Translations under genes and position numbers: made by a program | Shown: one piece after another, positions 52,583 through 62,274 of the stretch | Layout of the letters: each line of letters opens with the position of its first letter | Position numbering within the stretch: the first letter of the stretch is position 1 | Assembly: GCF_001938565.1 (NCBI RefSeq) | Contig: NZ_MSYM01000008.1 | Span: forward strand, 1-64,000 | Length of the DNA stretch: 64,000 bases | Reading direction: 5' to 3' | Origin: Rhodoferax antarcticus ANT.BR | Lineage (GTDB): Bacteria > Pseudomonadota > Gammaproteobacteria > Burkholderiales > Burkholderiaceae_C | The notes under the pieces: generated by a model | Seen by the model: the letters and a program-made list of their open reading frames with translations, nothing else | Told to the model about the DNA's origin: nothing | Databases searched by the model: none

Positions 52583-54530
52583 CTCAAGTTCGACACTGTT
52601 TTTCCGAATTCCTGGTTTTCCCGCCCTGGCTTACCAATGAATTCAACCACTTACGTTGATTTTCTGGTTGAAAGCAAAAAGTGCATGTAGTGGCACGTTT
52701 CATTTGGTGGGTAGTTTTCGTTTTTTCTGACTTGCGCTACACTCAGCGCCATGTTCATCAAAGTCACCCAGTCTGGCGGTCGCCGCTACGCCCAGTTGGT
52801 GGAGTCCTTTCGCAATGATGAAGGCAAACCCCGCCAGCGCACCGTCTGCACCCTGGGTCGTCTGGAGTCCGGCGGCGACGTTGACACCCTGATTGCCTCC
52901 TTGCAACGCGCCCGAGGTATTGCCCCTGCTGCGTCTGCACTTGATGACCTGCGCTTTACTGACAGTCGCCATGCTGGTGACATCTGGGCCTTGTCTGAAC
53001 TCTGGCGAACCTTGGGCTTTGATGATTTGGCGACTTCTTGGCGGCGCTCCAAAACAGAGATTGATGTTCTGACCTGTTTGCGCCTGATGGTCTTCAACCG
53101 CCTGTGTGACCCTGGCAGCAAACTCGGTGTGCTGCGCTGGCTGCAAACCGTGGCTTTGCCCGCAGGCTCTGGCATCGTCACTGAGCATCAGCACCTGCTG
53201 CGCGCCATGGACGTGCTCGATGAGCACAGCGACAAACTCAAGCTCCGACTGGCCACGCTCATGCGTCCGCTGATTGACCAAGACCTCTCGGTGGTGTTTT
53301 ATGACCTCACCACGGTTGCGGTCACCGGACAGACGGATTTGCAAGACGATGTGCGCGCTTACGGCTTGGCCAAGTCGGGCCTGATTGAGCGCCAGTTCAT
53401 GTTGTCCTTGGTGCAAACCTGCGAGGGCCTGCCCATCGCGCATGAAGTACATCCCGGTAACACGGCAGAGGCCAAAACCCTGCTGCCCATGATTCGGGGG
53501 TTGTTGGTGCGTTACCCGCTCAAGCGTGTGGTGCTGATTGCCGATCGGGGGCTGCTCAGCACGGCCAACATTGAAGAGTTGGACAAGTTGCAGGCCCAGT
53601 TGAAAAAGGATGGCCGTGATGTCGCCGTTGAGTACATCCTGGCGGTGCCGGCGGCGCGTTATGGTGACTTTGCAGATGATCTGCAAAAACTGCATAAGGG
53701 CCAGGATGCCACCCAAGAATGGTGCGGTGAAACAAAATGGAGCGATAGCCGTCTGGTGGTCGCACACGACCCGGTGGCTGCCAACCGGCGCACCACGGCG
53801 CGTGACAACACGATGGCAGAGTTGCTCAAATTGGGCCAGCAGTGCAGTGTCAAACTCGATGCGCAAGACGAGAGTCAACGCGCGGGTCAAAAGAACAAAA
53901 GCAAAGGCCGCCCGATGTCGGATTCGGGGACCAAAGCACGCTTCTACCATGCAGTCAAAGACGCGCATATGGCGCATTTGATCAAGGTGGATTTGAAGGC
54001 CGACCTGTTCAGCTATTCAATTGATGAGGATAAGAAGCGCTACCTGGAACTACTCGATGGCAAGTTGCTGCTGGTGACCAACACCAATGCACCAGCGGCT
54101 GAGGTGGTGCAGCGTTACAAGAGTCTGGCCGATATTGAACGGGGATTTCGGGTGCTCAAATCTGACATCGAGATTGGCCCGGTGTACCACCGGCTGCCTC
54201 AGCGCATTCGCGCGCATGCACTGATTTGCTTCATGGCGCTAGTGCTGTACCGGGTGATGCGCATGCGCCTGAAAGCTGCGAAGCGATCCGAGTCGCCCAG
54301 CACGCTGCTGGAGAGCCTCAAGCGCATTCATCAGCAGACCGTGCAGAGCGGCGATGGCAAAACGCTGGCGGGTTTAACTGAGATCACACCGGCTCAGAAG
54401 TCGCTGTTTACCGCACTGGATTTGACACCGCCAACCCCGTCTGACTTGGCTAAGCCTGTTTTGTAGTCTACGCTTTGAAGTCCGTTTCTAATGAAATCAA
54501 TCACTTGCGTGCAGGAAGTGTCGAACTTGG
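52583..54530 (+). mobile_element. IS1634-family insertion sequence
   Basis: The element starts CTCAAGTTCGACACT and ends with the inverted AGTGTCGAACTTGG, so the terminal inverted repeats are about 13-15 bp (CAAGTTCGACACT core). It is flanked by direct repeats GTAGCCA at 52576-52582 and 54531-54537, the target-site duplication. It carries one transposase gene. The target gene regains a perfect frame when the element and one GTAGCCA copy are removed, which fixes the ends to within a base or two. Confidence 0.93.
52751..54466 (+). CDS. IS1634-family transposase
   Basis: A 571-residue DDE transposase. The N-terminal part (FIKVTQSGGRRYAQLVESFR) and the catalytic residues in VVFYDLTTVAVTG (first Asp), VLIADRGLLS (second Asp) and SLADIERGFRVLKSDIEI (Glu, with the following Arg/Lys) are those of the IS1634 family, related to IS4. 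The frame is complete, so the element may still be mobile. It is transcribed opposite to the gene it interrupts. Confidence 0.93.
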   Translation: MFIKVTQSGGRRYAQLVESFRNDEGKPRQRTVCTLGRLESGGDVDTLIASLQRARGIAPAASALDDLRFTDSRHAGDIWALSELWRTLGFDDLATSWRRSKTEIDVLTCLRLMVFNRLCDPGSKLGVLRWLQTVALPAGSGIVTEHQHLLRAMDVLDEHSDKLKLRLATLMRPLIDQDLSVVFYDLTTVAVTGQTDLQDDVRAYGLAKSGLIERQFMLSLVQTCEGLPIAHEVHPGNTAEAKTLLPMIRGLLVRYPLKRVVLIADRGLLSTANIEELDKLQAQLKKDGRDVAVEYILAVPAARYGDFADDLQKLHKGQDATQEWCGETKWSDSRLVVAHDPVAANRRTTARDNTMAELLKLGQQCSVKLDAQDESQRAGQKNKSKGRPMSDSGTKARFYHAVKDAHMAHLIKVDLKADLFSYSIDEDKKRYLELLDGKLLLVTNTNAPAAEVVQRYKSLADIERGFRVLKSDIEIGPVYHRLPQRIRAHALICFMALVLYRVMRMRLKAAKRSESPSTLLESLKRIHQQTVQSGDGKTLAGLTEITPAQKSLFTALDLTPPTPSDLAKPVL

Positions 54531-55166
54531 GTAGCCAGCCGTGGCCGGCAGTTCGAGCAATGTTTTGCCACCTGCATCAAACCAAAACGGGTCTATCCCA
54601 TGGCCGGAAAAGTCAGGCCCGCCATCTGCGGTCATGCGGGTATAGGGCACCACGCTGGCATCGATCAAGTAACCCAGCTTGGCGATAGTTTCTGCAGTGT
54701 GTGGCCCCACGCCGTAGCGCCCAGCTTTGAAAACGATGGGGCGCACGCCAAAAGCGGCCTCTATGGCGTCTGTGAGTGTTTCAAGTTTTTTGTCCTCCAG
54801 CTCTTTTGGCAAGTTGCCTGCATAGGAGTTGAAGACGCTCACCTCTTCTTCATAAGGTGGTGAAACCCATGGGTGAAGGTGGGTGCCAATCTCACAGCGG
54901 CCCTGCAGCATCAACCCTTTGAGTACTTTGACCGCTGCCGGGTCGCTGACCACCGGCCAGTCGATCACATAGGTGGGCACCACGCCGTATTTGTCAAAAA
55001 CCCGCTGGTGCGCAAGCGGCTGCGCTGCGATCGACTGGGTGCTTGTGTTGCTTCTGGAGAAGGGCTGATTCCAGTCAAATTCTTCTTCCGTGTCAACGAC
55101 CACTGTCAACACTGGAGGTGTCTCAGGCGGCAAGACGGCACGTCGGTGCGCAGACAGATTCAGCAT
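54531..55166 (-). pseudogene. Polysaccharide deacetylase, N-terminal part (split by IS)
   Basis: The first 212 codons of a deacetylase: VLTVVVDTEEEFDWNQPFSR (metal Asp), EIGTHLHPW (His ligands), FKAGRYGVGPHTAETIAKLG. The native frame ends at LELPATAGY; the residues after it (PSSTLPARK) come from the IS end. Joined with 52201-52575, the original gene would encode about 336 residues. The start overlaps the phosphatase-fusion gene by seven bases, so the operon's downstream gene is lost. Confidence 0.9.
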
Positions 55167-56863
55167 GATTTCAGGCGCAGGGCCAGGTTATTCAGGCATG
55201 CATCAATGGTGGCGTATGTGCGGCAAAAGACGCCAATATCTCTGCCATCCGGATCCGCAATATGGCTTGCGCCGGTTAGCTGAAACGCGGACAAGAAGAC
55301 CAGTTTGTTCGCCTGATCAGGATGCCTTTGCTTGAAAGATGCCACATTGATGTCGTCAAAGACGAAGACGACATCGGCTTTTGCAATGAGCTCATCGTCC
55401 GCACATTTGGACAGGTGTGCACCTAAATCCACGCTGCACTGTCGTGCAGCTTCAATGGCGACGTCTGGTGACGGTCTGTGGTTGCGGGGAAGCATGCCAG
55501 CGGAATCAACAGTTATAGACAAATTTTCACTATTAAATATAGAGCGAGCTTTCCTTTCTGCATAAGGGCTACGACATATATTTCCTTGACATAAAAAGAG
55601 GATATGCCCTGATTTCTGGCTTATGACCTTTGCCAGCGCCAGATTGTCCTGACCTGTAACCAGGCCTGCAGACTGCGGTGTTGACAAGCGCTGTTTCACA
55701 AATTGCCTGATTTCTGTCTTGGCGGGTGCCGGATCGTCTGCCACCCAAACATCGTGTTTCTCGTGCAGCAGCAACAGTCGACCAAAACCCATTAACCAGC
55801 GCAACATGGCCGAGCTCAGTTGGATAGGTTGCTTTTTCAGTTGCGACACCAGCGTGCGCATTTGCCAAATGTCTGCGATGAGGTTGCGGTTGTACTTGCC
55901 AATCGGGTAAGTAACGGGGGGAGTGATCTGCCCGTTACATAGCAGCTGGTAGAGCCGGTAAGGAAAATCAACGCCCCAGGCCACCGGCAGGGGTAACGAC
56001 CCCCAAGGGCGAGCGTTAACCTCCAGCAACACCCATTTGCCAGTGCCAGTGTTGAGTTTGAATTCAAACATTGCCAGACCGGTGTATTGGGTGGCTGCCA
56101 CCATGCGCGCGACGGCATCAAGCCGCTCAGTATCTAGCGGCATGCTTTTGCGGTAATAGCTACTGCCTGCCAGTTCGTTGGCCCGATGGTGCTCAAAAGC
56201 CTGCAGCACTTTGCCCTGGTGGCAAAGGACTGATACGCCGAGTCCAATACCGTCAAAGACTTGCTCAAAAAAAACCGTGTCAGGCTCTGGCTGTTGGCTC
56301 TGCAGCCACAGATTTATAGCTGCTGCATCGTCAAGCAGACGCACATGGGTACGCACATACAACTGCTGCAGGCAATAAGACTGGCGGTGCTTGGCCGCCA
56401 CGGGCAAGCCTAGCTTCGCTTGCAACTCTGCAACGCTGCTGCCCGCCTGCCAGATATAGCCATCAGGAACCGGAACACCACAGCGCTGGGCCAGATGGCG
56501 GGTATTAATCTTGTCGAAGAATGCATCCAGCGCCACTAAGTCTGGAATGGCCAGAACGGTACGAACGGGCAAATCGGCCTGATGGGCACATAAGGGCAAC
56601 AAGGCGCGCTCTTCACAGGGCAGCACCATGTCAAATTGCTCGTCAATACATAAGGTTTGCATGGCTTGCAGCCACTTGGCTCCACCATCCAGATAGTACG
56701 GGAGCACATGCACCTTGCAGATGTAGCGCGACTGCAGGGCTGGTGCATCCAGCGAATAGGGTGCCGCATGCACTTCTATACCGCGCCGACCCAATGAACG
56801 GACGCACGCTAGAAAGCTGCGGGTATCGTCCCCCATGACAAGGACTTTGGGTGGTGACGCCAT
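55160..56863 (-). CDS. ATP-grasp protein fused to a low-molecular-weight tyrosine phosphatase
   Basis: A 567-residue fusion. Residues 1-390 form an ATP-grasp ligase (KINTRHLAQRCGVPVPDGYI, then EFKLNTGTGKWVLLEVNARP with the metal-binding Glu and Asn). Residues 418-567 form an LMW-PTP: P-loop LCQGNICRSPYAE (Cys 425 to Arg 431) and a DPDGRD motif carrying the general-acid Asp. LMW-PTPs of glycan clusters dephosphorylate BY-kinases such as the one at 21786. ATP-grasp enzymes join carboxylates to amines. Why both are in one chain is open. Confidence 0.87.
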   Translation of the reverse strand: MASPPKVLVMGDDTRSFLACVRSLGRRGIEVHAAPYSLDAPALQSRYICKVHVLPYYLDGGAKWLQAMQTLCIDEQFDMVLPCEERALLPLCAHQADLPVRTVLAIPDLVALDAFFDKINTRHLAQRCGVPVPDGYIWQAGSSVAELQAKLGLPVAAKHRQSYCLQQLYVRTHVRLLDDAAAINLWLQSQQPEPDTVFFEQVFDGIGLGVSVLCHQGKVLQAFEHHRANELAGSSYYRKSMPLDTERLDAVARMVAATQYTGLAMFEFKLNTGTGKWVLLEVNARPWGSLPLPVAWGVDFPYRLYQLLCNGQITPPVTYPIGKYNRNLIADIWQMRTLVSQLKKQPIQLSSAMLRWLMGFGRLLLLHEKHDVWVADDPAPAKTEIRQFVKQRLSTPQSAGLVTGQDNLALAKVISQKSGHILFLCQGNICRSPYAERKARSIFNSENLSITVDSAGMLPRNHRPSPDVAIEAARQCSVDLGAHLSKCADDELIAKADVVFVFDDINVASFKQRHPDQANKLVFLSAFQLTGASHIADPDGRDIGVFCRTYATIDACLNNLALRLKSC

Positions 56864-56883
56864 GCGCAGAGTCTAGCGGACAA

Positions 56884-57864
56884 CTATCCGCGCTTGAACG
56901 ATTTGAGCCAGGCCCAGCCACAGTATGCAGCCCACTTGAACGAGAACCTGGCACCTAGCGCCTGGCGTGCGAAACCCAGGCATGCAGCAGGCTGGTTGTG
57001 ACTTGCGCAATGCAGTGCCAGCCGCCGCAAGAGGTCGCCCTCATGCGCCAGACACAACTGCGTTATGGCCGGCGACTTGACAGTCACTGCAATGTGCTGA
57101 CTGACCATTGCGGCCACCAGCCAGCGCTCCTGCTGTGAAAAGCTAGTTGAAACATTGACGCGCCGGGACGGGTCAGGAACATGGTGCTGGCACACCACAC
57201 GCGGGCTAAACGCAATAGATTGGGCTGCATCGGTCGCGCGCCAGAAAAAATCCCGGTCCTCCTCGTAGCTGACACGGCTCCAGAAGCCATCGCCCATGCG
57301 GTCGAGCAGCGTCTTGCGAAGTGTCAGCATATTCATGTGGCCGAAACCGCCGCTACGACAAAGCTGCTCGGTTGTGATTGTGTAGATCTCAGCTACCAAC
57401 TCAGGCAACCCAGAACAGATAGAAGTCAGACCGGGCAGCCAATCGTCGCTAATCCGCCCGTCAACATGAACTGCACGCTGATTGCCAATGAACAGTTCCA
57501 GCTCAGGACGTGCAGTGAACAACTGAATCAACCGCTCCGCATGCTTAGAGTCAGTCCACAGATCGTCGTCGTCACAAAATGCCAACAAAGCGCCACTAGC
57601 CTGACTCAGGCCGTGGTTACGCACCGCTGAAGGCCCTGAAGACGTGACTGCATCCGTGGGGGCAACTTCGATCAGCCGAAAACGGGTATCCAGTTGACAC
57701 CAGGCAGCGCGCAGCGCCTGCCGGTTGGCCGCGTCAGACCCATCGTCGAGGACCAGCACCTCCATGGTCCGGCAGCTTTGCTGCTGCAAATGCTTCAGGC
57801 ACCGCAGCAGCAGATCGGCACGGTTACGGGTTGGAACAATGACCGACAGCAACACGCGCAACAC
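56884..57864 (-). CDS. Glycosyltransferase family 2
   Basis: A 326-residue GT-A enzyme: LLSVIVPTRNRADLLLRCLK, VLVLDDGSDAANR and the metal site LLAFCDDDDLWTDSKHAERL. The first Rossmann-like half is well conserved; the C-terminal third is Ala- and Leu-rich. It is followed upstream by two related family 2 genes with almost no gaps, forming a leftward operon of sugar transferases. Confidence 0.88.
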   Translation of the reverse strand: MLRVLLSVIVPTRNRADLLLRCLKHLQQQSCRTMEVLVLDDGSDAANRQALRAAWCQLDTRFRLIEVAPTDAVTSSGPSAVRNHGLSQASGALLAFCDDDDLWTDSKHAERLIQLFTARPELELFIGNQRAVHVDGRISDDWLPGLTSICSGLPELVAEIYTITTEQLCRSGGFGHMNMLTLRKTLLDRMGDGFWSRVSYEEDRDFFWRATDAAQSIAFSPRVVCQHHVPDPSRRVNVSTSFSQQERWLVAAMVSQHIAVTVKSPAITQLCLAHEGDLLRRLALHCASHNQPAACLGFARQALGARFSFKWAAYCGWAWLKSFKRG

Positions 57865-57868
57865 CCCC

Positions 57869-58843
57869 TTAAATCCGGTTCCAGAGTCGACCCAAAGGCT
57901 GTAAGACTCGTAGCCAAAGGGGCACTCTACGAGTCAGTTTGGGCGCCCCACCATGGCCAGCCAACCCGTCAGCCAAACCCAGCAAGCAGGCGTTGGCCTT
58001 GTCCTTCTGCCCTTGCTTTGTCAATTTGTTGGCCATGACCAAAGTACGGTCAATATACCGAGCGCGCAAAAAGCGCCTGTGGGGCTTGGGTACATGCGTC
58101 AATGCGAAGAAGACGGCGTTTCGAGTTGTCAAATAAAAAAAATAGGGAGGACGCCGATACATGTCCCCTTCAAAACAGGCGTGCTCAACACGGGCTTCCA
58201 GCGCAATATGGGTACACCAACCAGCCGTCATGAGCCGCGCACCATAATCGTCATCGTCGTAGTACGCAAACAGGCGGTCGTCGAGCAGGCCAACCTGCCG
58301 AACGGCTGACACACGCAGCAGCAAGGCAGTGCCGACAGCCCAAACCCGACCCTTGTGCTTTTCAAGAAAAGCTGGGGCATCCGCCAAAGTTGCAGGACGC
58401 AGGGTGTCAATGGCGATCCAATCATGCGCAGCGCCACAGAAGTCCACGGTATCAGGGTTGCCCATGCGAACAATCACCGGCGAAACCGCACCACACGCGG
58501 GGTTGACTTGCATACAGGCGACCAAGCATGCGATAGTGCCGGCAGGAACAACAGTGTCGTTGTTAAGCAGCCAGACATAATCAAAATCGTGGTCAAGGGC
58601 GTATTGAATGTTGGCATTCTGACCGCCGGTAAAGCCGGTATTCACTGGATTAAATAGAACGTCAACCAGAGGGTGTTCCAGGTTTTTAAGAACATTGGTT
58701 TCCACGGAGTTAGAACCGTTATCAATGACGCGAATGGCAACCTGAATGCCCGCGGGCACGTGATCTGCCAACAATGTGTTGACGCATTGAATAGTGCTAT
58801 CGGATCCATTCCAATTCAATATGCTAACGAGTACTTTTATCAT
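57869..58843 (-). CDS. Glycosyltransferase family 2 (rhamnosyltransferase-like)
   Basis: A 324-residue enzyme with VLVSILNWNGSDSTIQCVNT, IRVIDNGSNS, FTGGQNANIQYALDHDFDYV and VWLLNNDTVVPAGTI. The NND replaces the usual DxD, as in many rhamnosyltransferases. The next gene upstream overlaps it by four bases. Its sequence resembles that of the neighbour at 58840, which suggests a duplication. Confidence 0.88.
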   Translation of the reverse strand: MIKVLVSILNWNGSDSTIQCVNTLLADHVPAGIQVAIRVIDNGSNSVETNVLKNLEHPLVDVLFNPVNTGFTGGQNANIQYALDHDFDYVWLLNNDTVVPAGTIACLVACMQVNPACGAVSPVIVRMGNPDTVDFCGAAHDWIAIDTLRPATLADAPAFLEKHKGRVWAVGTALLLRVSAVRQVGLLDDRLFAYYDDDDYGARLMTAGWCTHIALEARVEHACFEGDMYRRPPYFFYLTTRNAVFFALTHVPKPHRRFLRARYIDRTLVMANKLTKQGQKDKANACLLGLADGLAGHGGAPKLTRRVPLWLRVLQPLGRLWNRI

Positions 58844-59796
58844 GATAAATATAACACGAATCGCATCAGCGCATCGCTAAAAAAGTAATGTTTAGCTTCT
58901 TTATTAAATGGCCCGCTTTGATTTATCCACCCGTGCCAGATACCAAGCTTCAATGCATGCGCGGTGGCGGTATCATTACCGATGACAAGCAATTGCTTTT
59001 TGGCAAGTCTCAGATTCCAGTAGATAAGTTTCAATGTGTTCAGCCGACTAGCATGCTTTTTTGCGATAGCAATGGAGTTTCTGTGGGTATAGTAGTAATA
59101 ATGAGGCTTTCTGGGGTGGGTTGGGCTCGCATGCCAAACATACGCCTCGAAAACCACAGCGTTACTAAATCCACAAGAAATGGCCCGCAGAGCATAGTCG
59201 GTATCTTCGGCGTATGCAAACAGTCTCTCATCTAGATAGCCAAGAGTCTTAATGCATGACAGACGAACAAGTAGCGCTGTGCCCCAAATAATAACCTTAT
59301 TAGGATAATCCTGTTGCATTTTGCGCGCTACGTCAACATCAGTGTATTCGTGGGAACCCGTTCGAGTGTCATTTAGAATACTGATGACATGTTGAGGGCC
59401 GTGCGGTAGCGTATTGTTCAACAGTATCGGACTCACAAGCGCACTTTCACGGTGGCCATCTGCATAATCAACCAGACGTTCAAGACAGTTTGGTTGATTT
59501 ATAGCATCATTGTTAAGCAGCCAAACATAGTCGAAACCTTGATCCAATGCCCATTTAACAACTCGGTTATGCCCACCGGCAAATCCAAGATTTACCAAGC
59601 TAGAAATGACTTTAATATGGCGTACCGTCTGAAGTGTAGCAAGCGATTCTGGCGTTGACTCGTTGTCTAACACCACAATTTGATGACTGACAGATGTAAT
59701 TAGTTGCAGCGAGTGAACACACGCAATGGTATCTGAAGTATTTTTCCAGTTGAGAATACTAATACATACCCGAGGTTTGTGATTGATGATTACCAT
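58840..59796 (-). CDS. Glycosyltransferase family 2 (rhamnosyltransferase-like)
   Basis: A 318-residue enzyme, start chosen at 59796 (MVIINHKPRVCISILNWKNT) because the family motif begins there. It has VVLDNESTPES, LGFAGGHNRVVKWALDQGFD and VWLLNNDAINQPN, the same layout as the neighbour at 57869. The DNA is clearly more AT-rich than the EPS core genes, which suggests later acquisition. It overlaps the upstream gene by seven bases. Confidence 0.87.
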   Translation of the reverse strand: MVIINHKPRVCISILNWKNTSDTIACVHSLQLITSVSHQIVVLDNESTPESLATLQTVRHIKVISSLVNLGFAGGHNRVVKWALDQGFDYVWLLNNDAINQPNCLERLVDYADGHRESALVSPILLNNTLPHGPQHVISILNDTRTGSHEYTDVDVARKMQQDYPNKVIIWGTALLVRLSCIKTLGYLDERLFAYAEDTDYALRAISCGFSNAVVFEAYVWHASPTHPRKPHYYYYTHRNSIAIAKKHASRLNTLKLIYWNLRLAKKQLLVIGNDTATAHALKLGIWHGWINQSGPFNKEAKHYFFSDALMRFVLYLS

Positions 59797-60665
59797 ATTT
59801 TCCTCAACAGCCGCTGCCACTTGGTCGCCAAGAAGAATGTCAGTTGCTCTTTTGTAAGGGCATCGTTCTTCTTCAGCCAGTTTAGGTTCGCCATTGTGTA
59901 TGCGGCGTTGTCACGAATCTTGTATAGATTTGAGTTCTTCGGAAGACCAGCTGTAATAGTACCGTTAAACCTATGGAGATGCTTCGCCGGGACAATATAA
60001 TCGTCCAACCTCGAGGATCTAACATGTCCCCAATTATTTGAGCTTTTGTTATTCTCAATTCTATTGCGTAATCTTTTTTCTAGTTGCTGTGCGGATCGGT
60101 ATTGAAAATGATAAATCAGAAGTTTTCTTGGTGAAATTTTGAGTAACGGCGAGCGACCCTTGACCTGAGTCGTGTTCAGTCGTAGGCCTTCAGAGAATTT
60201 AAAAATCCTTGGCTCACCGTAATTCAGCAAATAGTAAGGCCGCTGTTCCGCAGCAGGCTTAGAGCGATCAAAGTCAAGGCTGATGTCTTTTTCAGTGAAG
60301 TAGAACTGGGCGGTATTGTGTTCAATGCAGTTAAAGTTGTGAGTCGTCGCAAACTCAATCACTTGCGTTTGTGATTCTGTGTAGATCTCGTCTCCGTCGA
60401 GTATGGCAAACCAATCGCTATGGCTGAAAATCTCGGAATGCCTATATACCATCTCATATTTAAGATCGTCTGAGTATGTTTCATCGAGTTTACTGACCGA
60501 TAATCTGTCTGAAGCAAACCGCTGCGCGACCTCAAAGGTGTCGTCCTTTGAGTTGTTGTCAAATATAAATATTTTGCTGAAGCCACCGTATCGAAGGAGC
60601 GATTCAATCGTTTGACCTAGAATGTCAGCCTCATCCTTGACTATCATGAATCCCCAGATATTCAT
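59790..60665 (-). CDS. Glycosyltransferase family 2-like protein
   Basis: A 291-residue protein of the GT2-like 'Glyco_tranf_2_4' type: WGFMIVKDEADILGQTIESL, IFIFDNNSKDDTF and the metal site WFAILDGDEIYTES. It lacks a membrane segment. The C-terminal part is Lys/Arg/Leu-rich. AT-rich like its neighbour. Its acceptor is unknown. Confidence 0.85.
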   Translation of the reverse strand: MNIWGFMIVKDEADILGQTIESLLRYGGFSKIFIFDNNSKDDTFEVAQRFASDRLSVSKLDETYSDDLKYEMVYRHSEIFSHSDWFAILDGDEIYTESQTQVIEFATTHNFNCIEHNTAQFYFTEKDISLDFDRSKPAAEQRPYYLLNYGEPRIFKFSEGLRLNTTQVKGRSPLLKISPRKLLIYHFQYRSAQQLEKRLRNRIENNKSSNNWGHVRSSRLDDYIVPAKHLHRFNGTITAGLPKNSNLYKIRDNAAYTMANLNWLKKNDALTKEQLTFFLATKWQRLLRKIW

Positions 60666-60735
60666 TTAATATACTTTATTTTGTTAAGGAGTTTTTTTCA
60701 ATATTTCTGGATAAGGCCAAGTCTAATAATCAGGT

Positions 60736-62214
60736 TTAGTTCAATTTCTTCTTCAAAAAATCAATTATGGTCGACTCAAGTCCATCAGGCCTTTTGGAGA
60801 AGTGCCATGTTAGCAACAACCAGGTTGTGTAGATAACAGCACCCAACATCACATTGGCCACCAAAATGGCAATGTTCGAGGAAAATGGGTTGCCCCAAGT
60901 GACCAATATGAGGTACATAGTGATTGCGCCAGCGAACGGCCTCAAGAGTGAGCCTAACGTCGATCGTAATAGGATCCCAGTGTATGTCCGCGCGGCAATC
61001 ATCATCAAAACGGACTGCACCAAACCACTGGCTATGCGAGCGATCATCAGACCTTCCAGATGATAAATCGGCGTCAGTATAAAAGCTAACGCGACAAATG
61101 CCAGAAATTCGATCCAGACAATACGACTTTGCACCCGGACATGACCCGCAACGTTAAGCAGCGTACTGAGTGGTGATGTGAGATATTGCCCTACTCCTAT
61201 GATGGCAAAACCTGCCACAAAAGGTGTGGCGCCAAGCCATTGCTGACCCAACAATAATGGCGTAAATTGTTCGCTAACCGCAGCCATTCCAAAACCAAGT
61301 GGCATGGTAATGCTGTTGACACTACTGAGTGTTTTCAATGTAGCTGCTTTGGCTCTTTCCCAGTCATGTCGCATAGCGGTCAAGATGGGATACAGTGGCC
61401 GCGTCAGCGCTGGACCTAATTCACCAGCAGGCAACTGACCAATATCTGCACCGACGGAGTACAAGCCATACTCCTGGGTACTGCCAATTCGACCAGCCAT
61501 AAGTTGGTCTGATTTACGCAAGAAGAATCCTCCGATACCCGTAACCATAAGCCATTTGGAAATAGCCCATATATCGCCTATTTTGGAAACACACCATTTA
61601 GGCCGATAAGGATGCAAGTAATAGGAGAGCACCCACTCGACCACAAAACCGGCAACAATACCGGCAACTAGACCTCGGTAGTCGCGGAAATACAATGCGG
61701 TCAATAGAGTGACCGATACCGAGATTAGTTTTGTGTAGATCGACAGTTTGAATTCAACCGCAAACTGTAGGTCACGATACGCCAAAGACATTCCTATATT
61801 GGAAAAGCCCATAAACACTTGACAAACACAGACTATAAGTAGCACTTGTGTGACACGTGGCTCGTTAAAATACTCAGCAGCGAATGGAGAAACCGCAGCC
61901 AAAGCCAGTGCCATGACGATACCTTGCAAACCGCGCAAGGTCCATGCTGAATTAATTTGATCAGTCGTTGCCTCTTTTCCTAGTCGCACCAATGCAGCAC
62001 CGGCACCAGTATTTAGAAAGGTTTCTACCAGTCCAACAACGAGGAAAGCCATTGAAACCACGCCATAGTCTTGTGGCTGGAGAACTCGGGCCAGAATTAC
62101 TGTACTTAGCAATCCGATAGTTTTGCCTGTCCAGCGCATGCCGACAGCCCAGACGGCACCTCTCATCAGGCTGACCTTAAGGTCGTCTGTATTTTCCAAA
62201 TGGCTGTTTGACAT
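60736..62214 (-). CDS. Wzx-like polysaccharide flippase (copy 2)
   Basis: A 492-residue multi-spanning protein homologous to the flippase at 33808: VILARVLQPQDYGVVSMAFL, GGFFLRKSDQLMAGRIGSTQ and LPAGELGPALTRPLYP. It flips a lipid-linked glycan. Two flippases in one cluster suggest two repeat units or one duplicated module. It is followed by about 60 bases without feature and then by another glycosyltransferase gene. Confidence 0.9.
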   Translation of the reverse strand: MSNSHLENTDDLKVSLMRGAVWAVGMRWTGKTIGLLSTVILARVLQPQDYGVVSMAFLVVGLVETFLNTGAGAALVRLGKEATTDQINSAWTLRGLQGIVMALALAAVSPFAAEYFNEPRVTQVLLIVCVCQVFMGFSNIGMSLAYRDLQFAVEFKLSIYTKLISVSVTLLTALYFRDYRGLVAGIVAGFVVEWVLSYYLHPYRPKWCVSKIGDIWAISKWLMVTGIGGFFLRKSDQLMAGRIGSTQEYGLYSVGADIGQLPAGELGPALTRPLYPILTAMRHDWERAKAATLKTLSSVNSITMPLGFGMAAVSEQFTPLLLGQQWLGATPFVAGFAIIGVGQYLTSPLSTLLNVAGHVRVQSRIVWIEFLAFVALAFILTPIYHLEGLMIARIASGLVQSVLMMIAARTYTGILLRSTLGSLLRPFAGAITMYLILVTWGNPFSSNIAILVANVMLGAVIYTTWLLLTWHFSKRPDGLESTIIDFLKKKLN

Positions 62215-62274
62215 TACTATTTACTGCGCATTGGCAGGAGACGGCTTGATAGTTGACGCACTAATGGCGTTTTA

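Noticed and set aside
52690-52710. A second sigma-54 promoter (TGGCACGTTTC) before the transposase
   Set aside because: The -24 block is present but no TTGC follows at the required spacing.
55520-55585. A sixth copy of the AT-rich dispersed repeat (CTGCATAAGGGCTAC)
   Set aside because: The similarity is short and lies inside the conserved phosphatase P-loop coding region, so it is explained by the protein.
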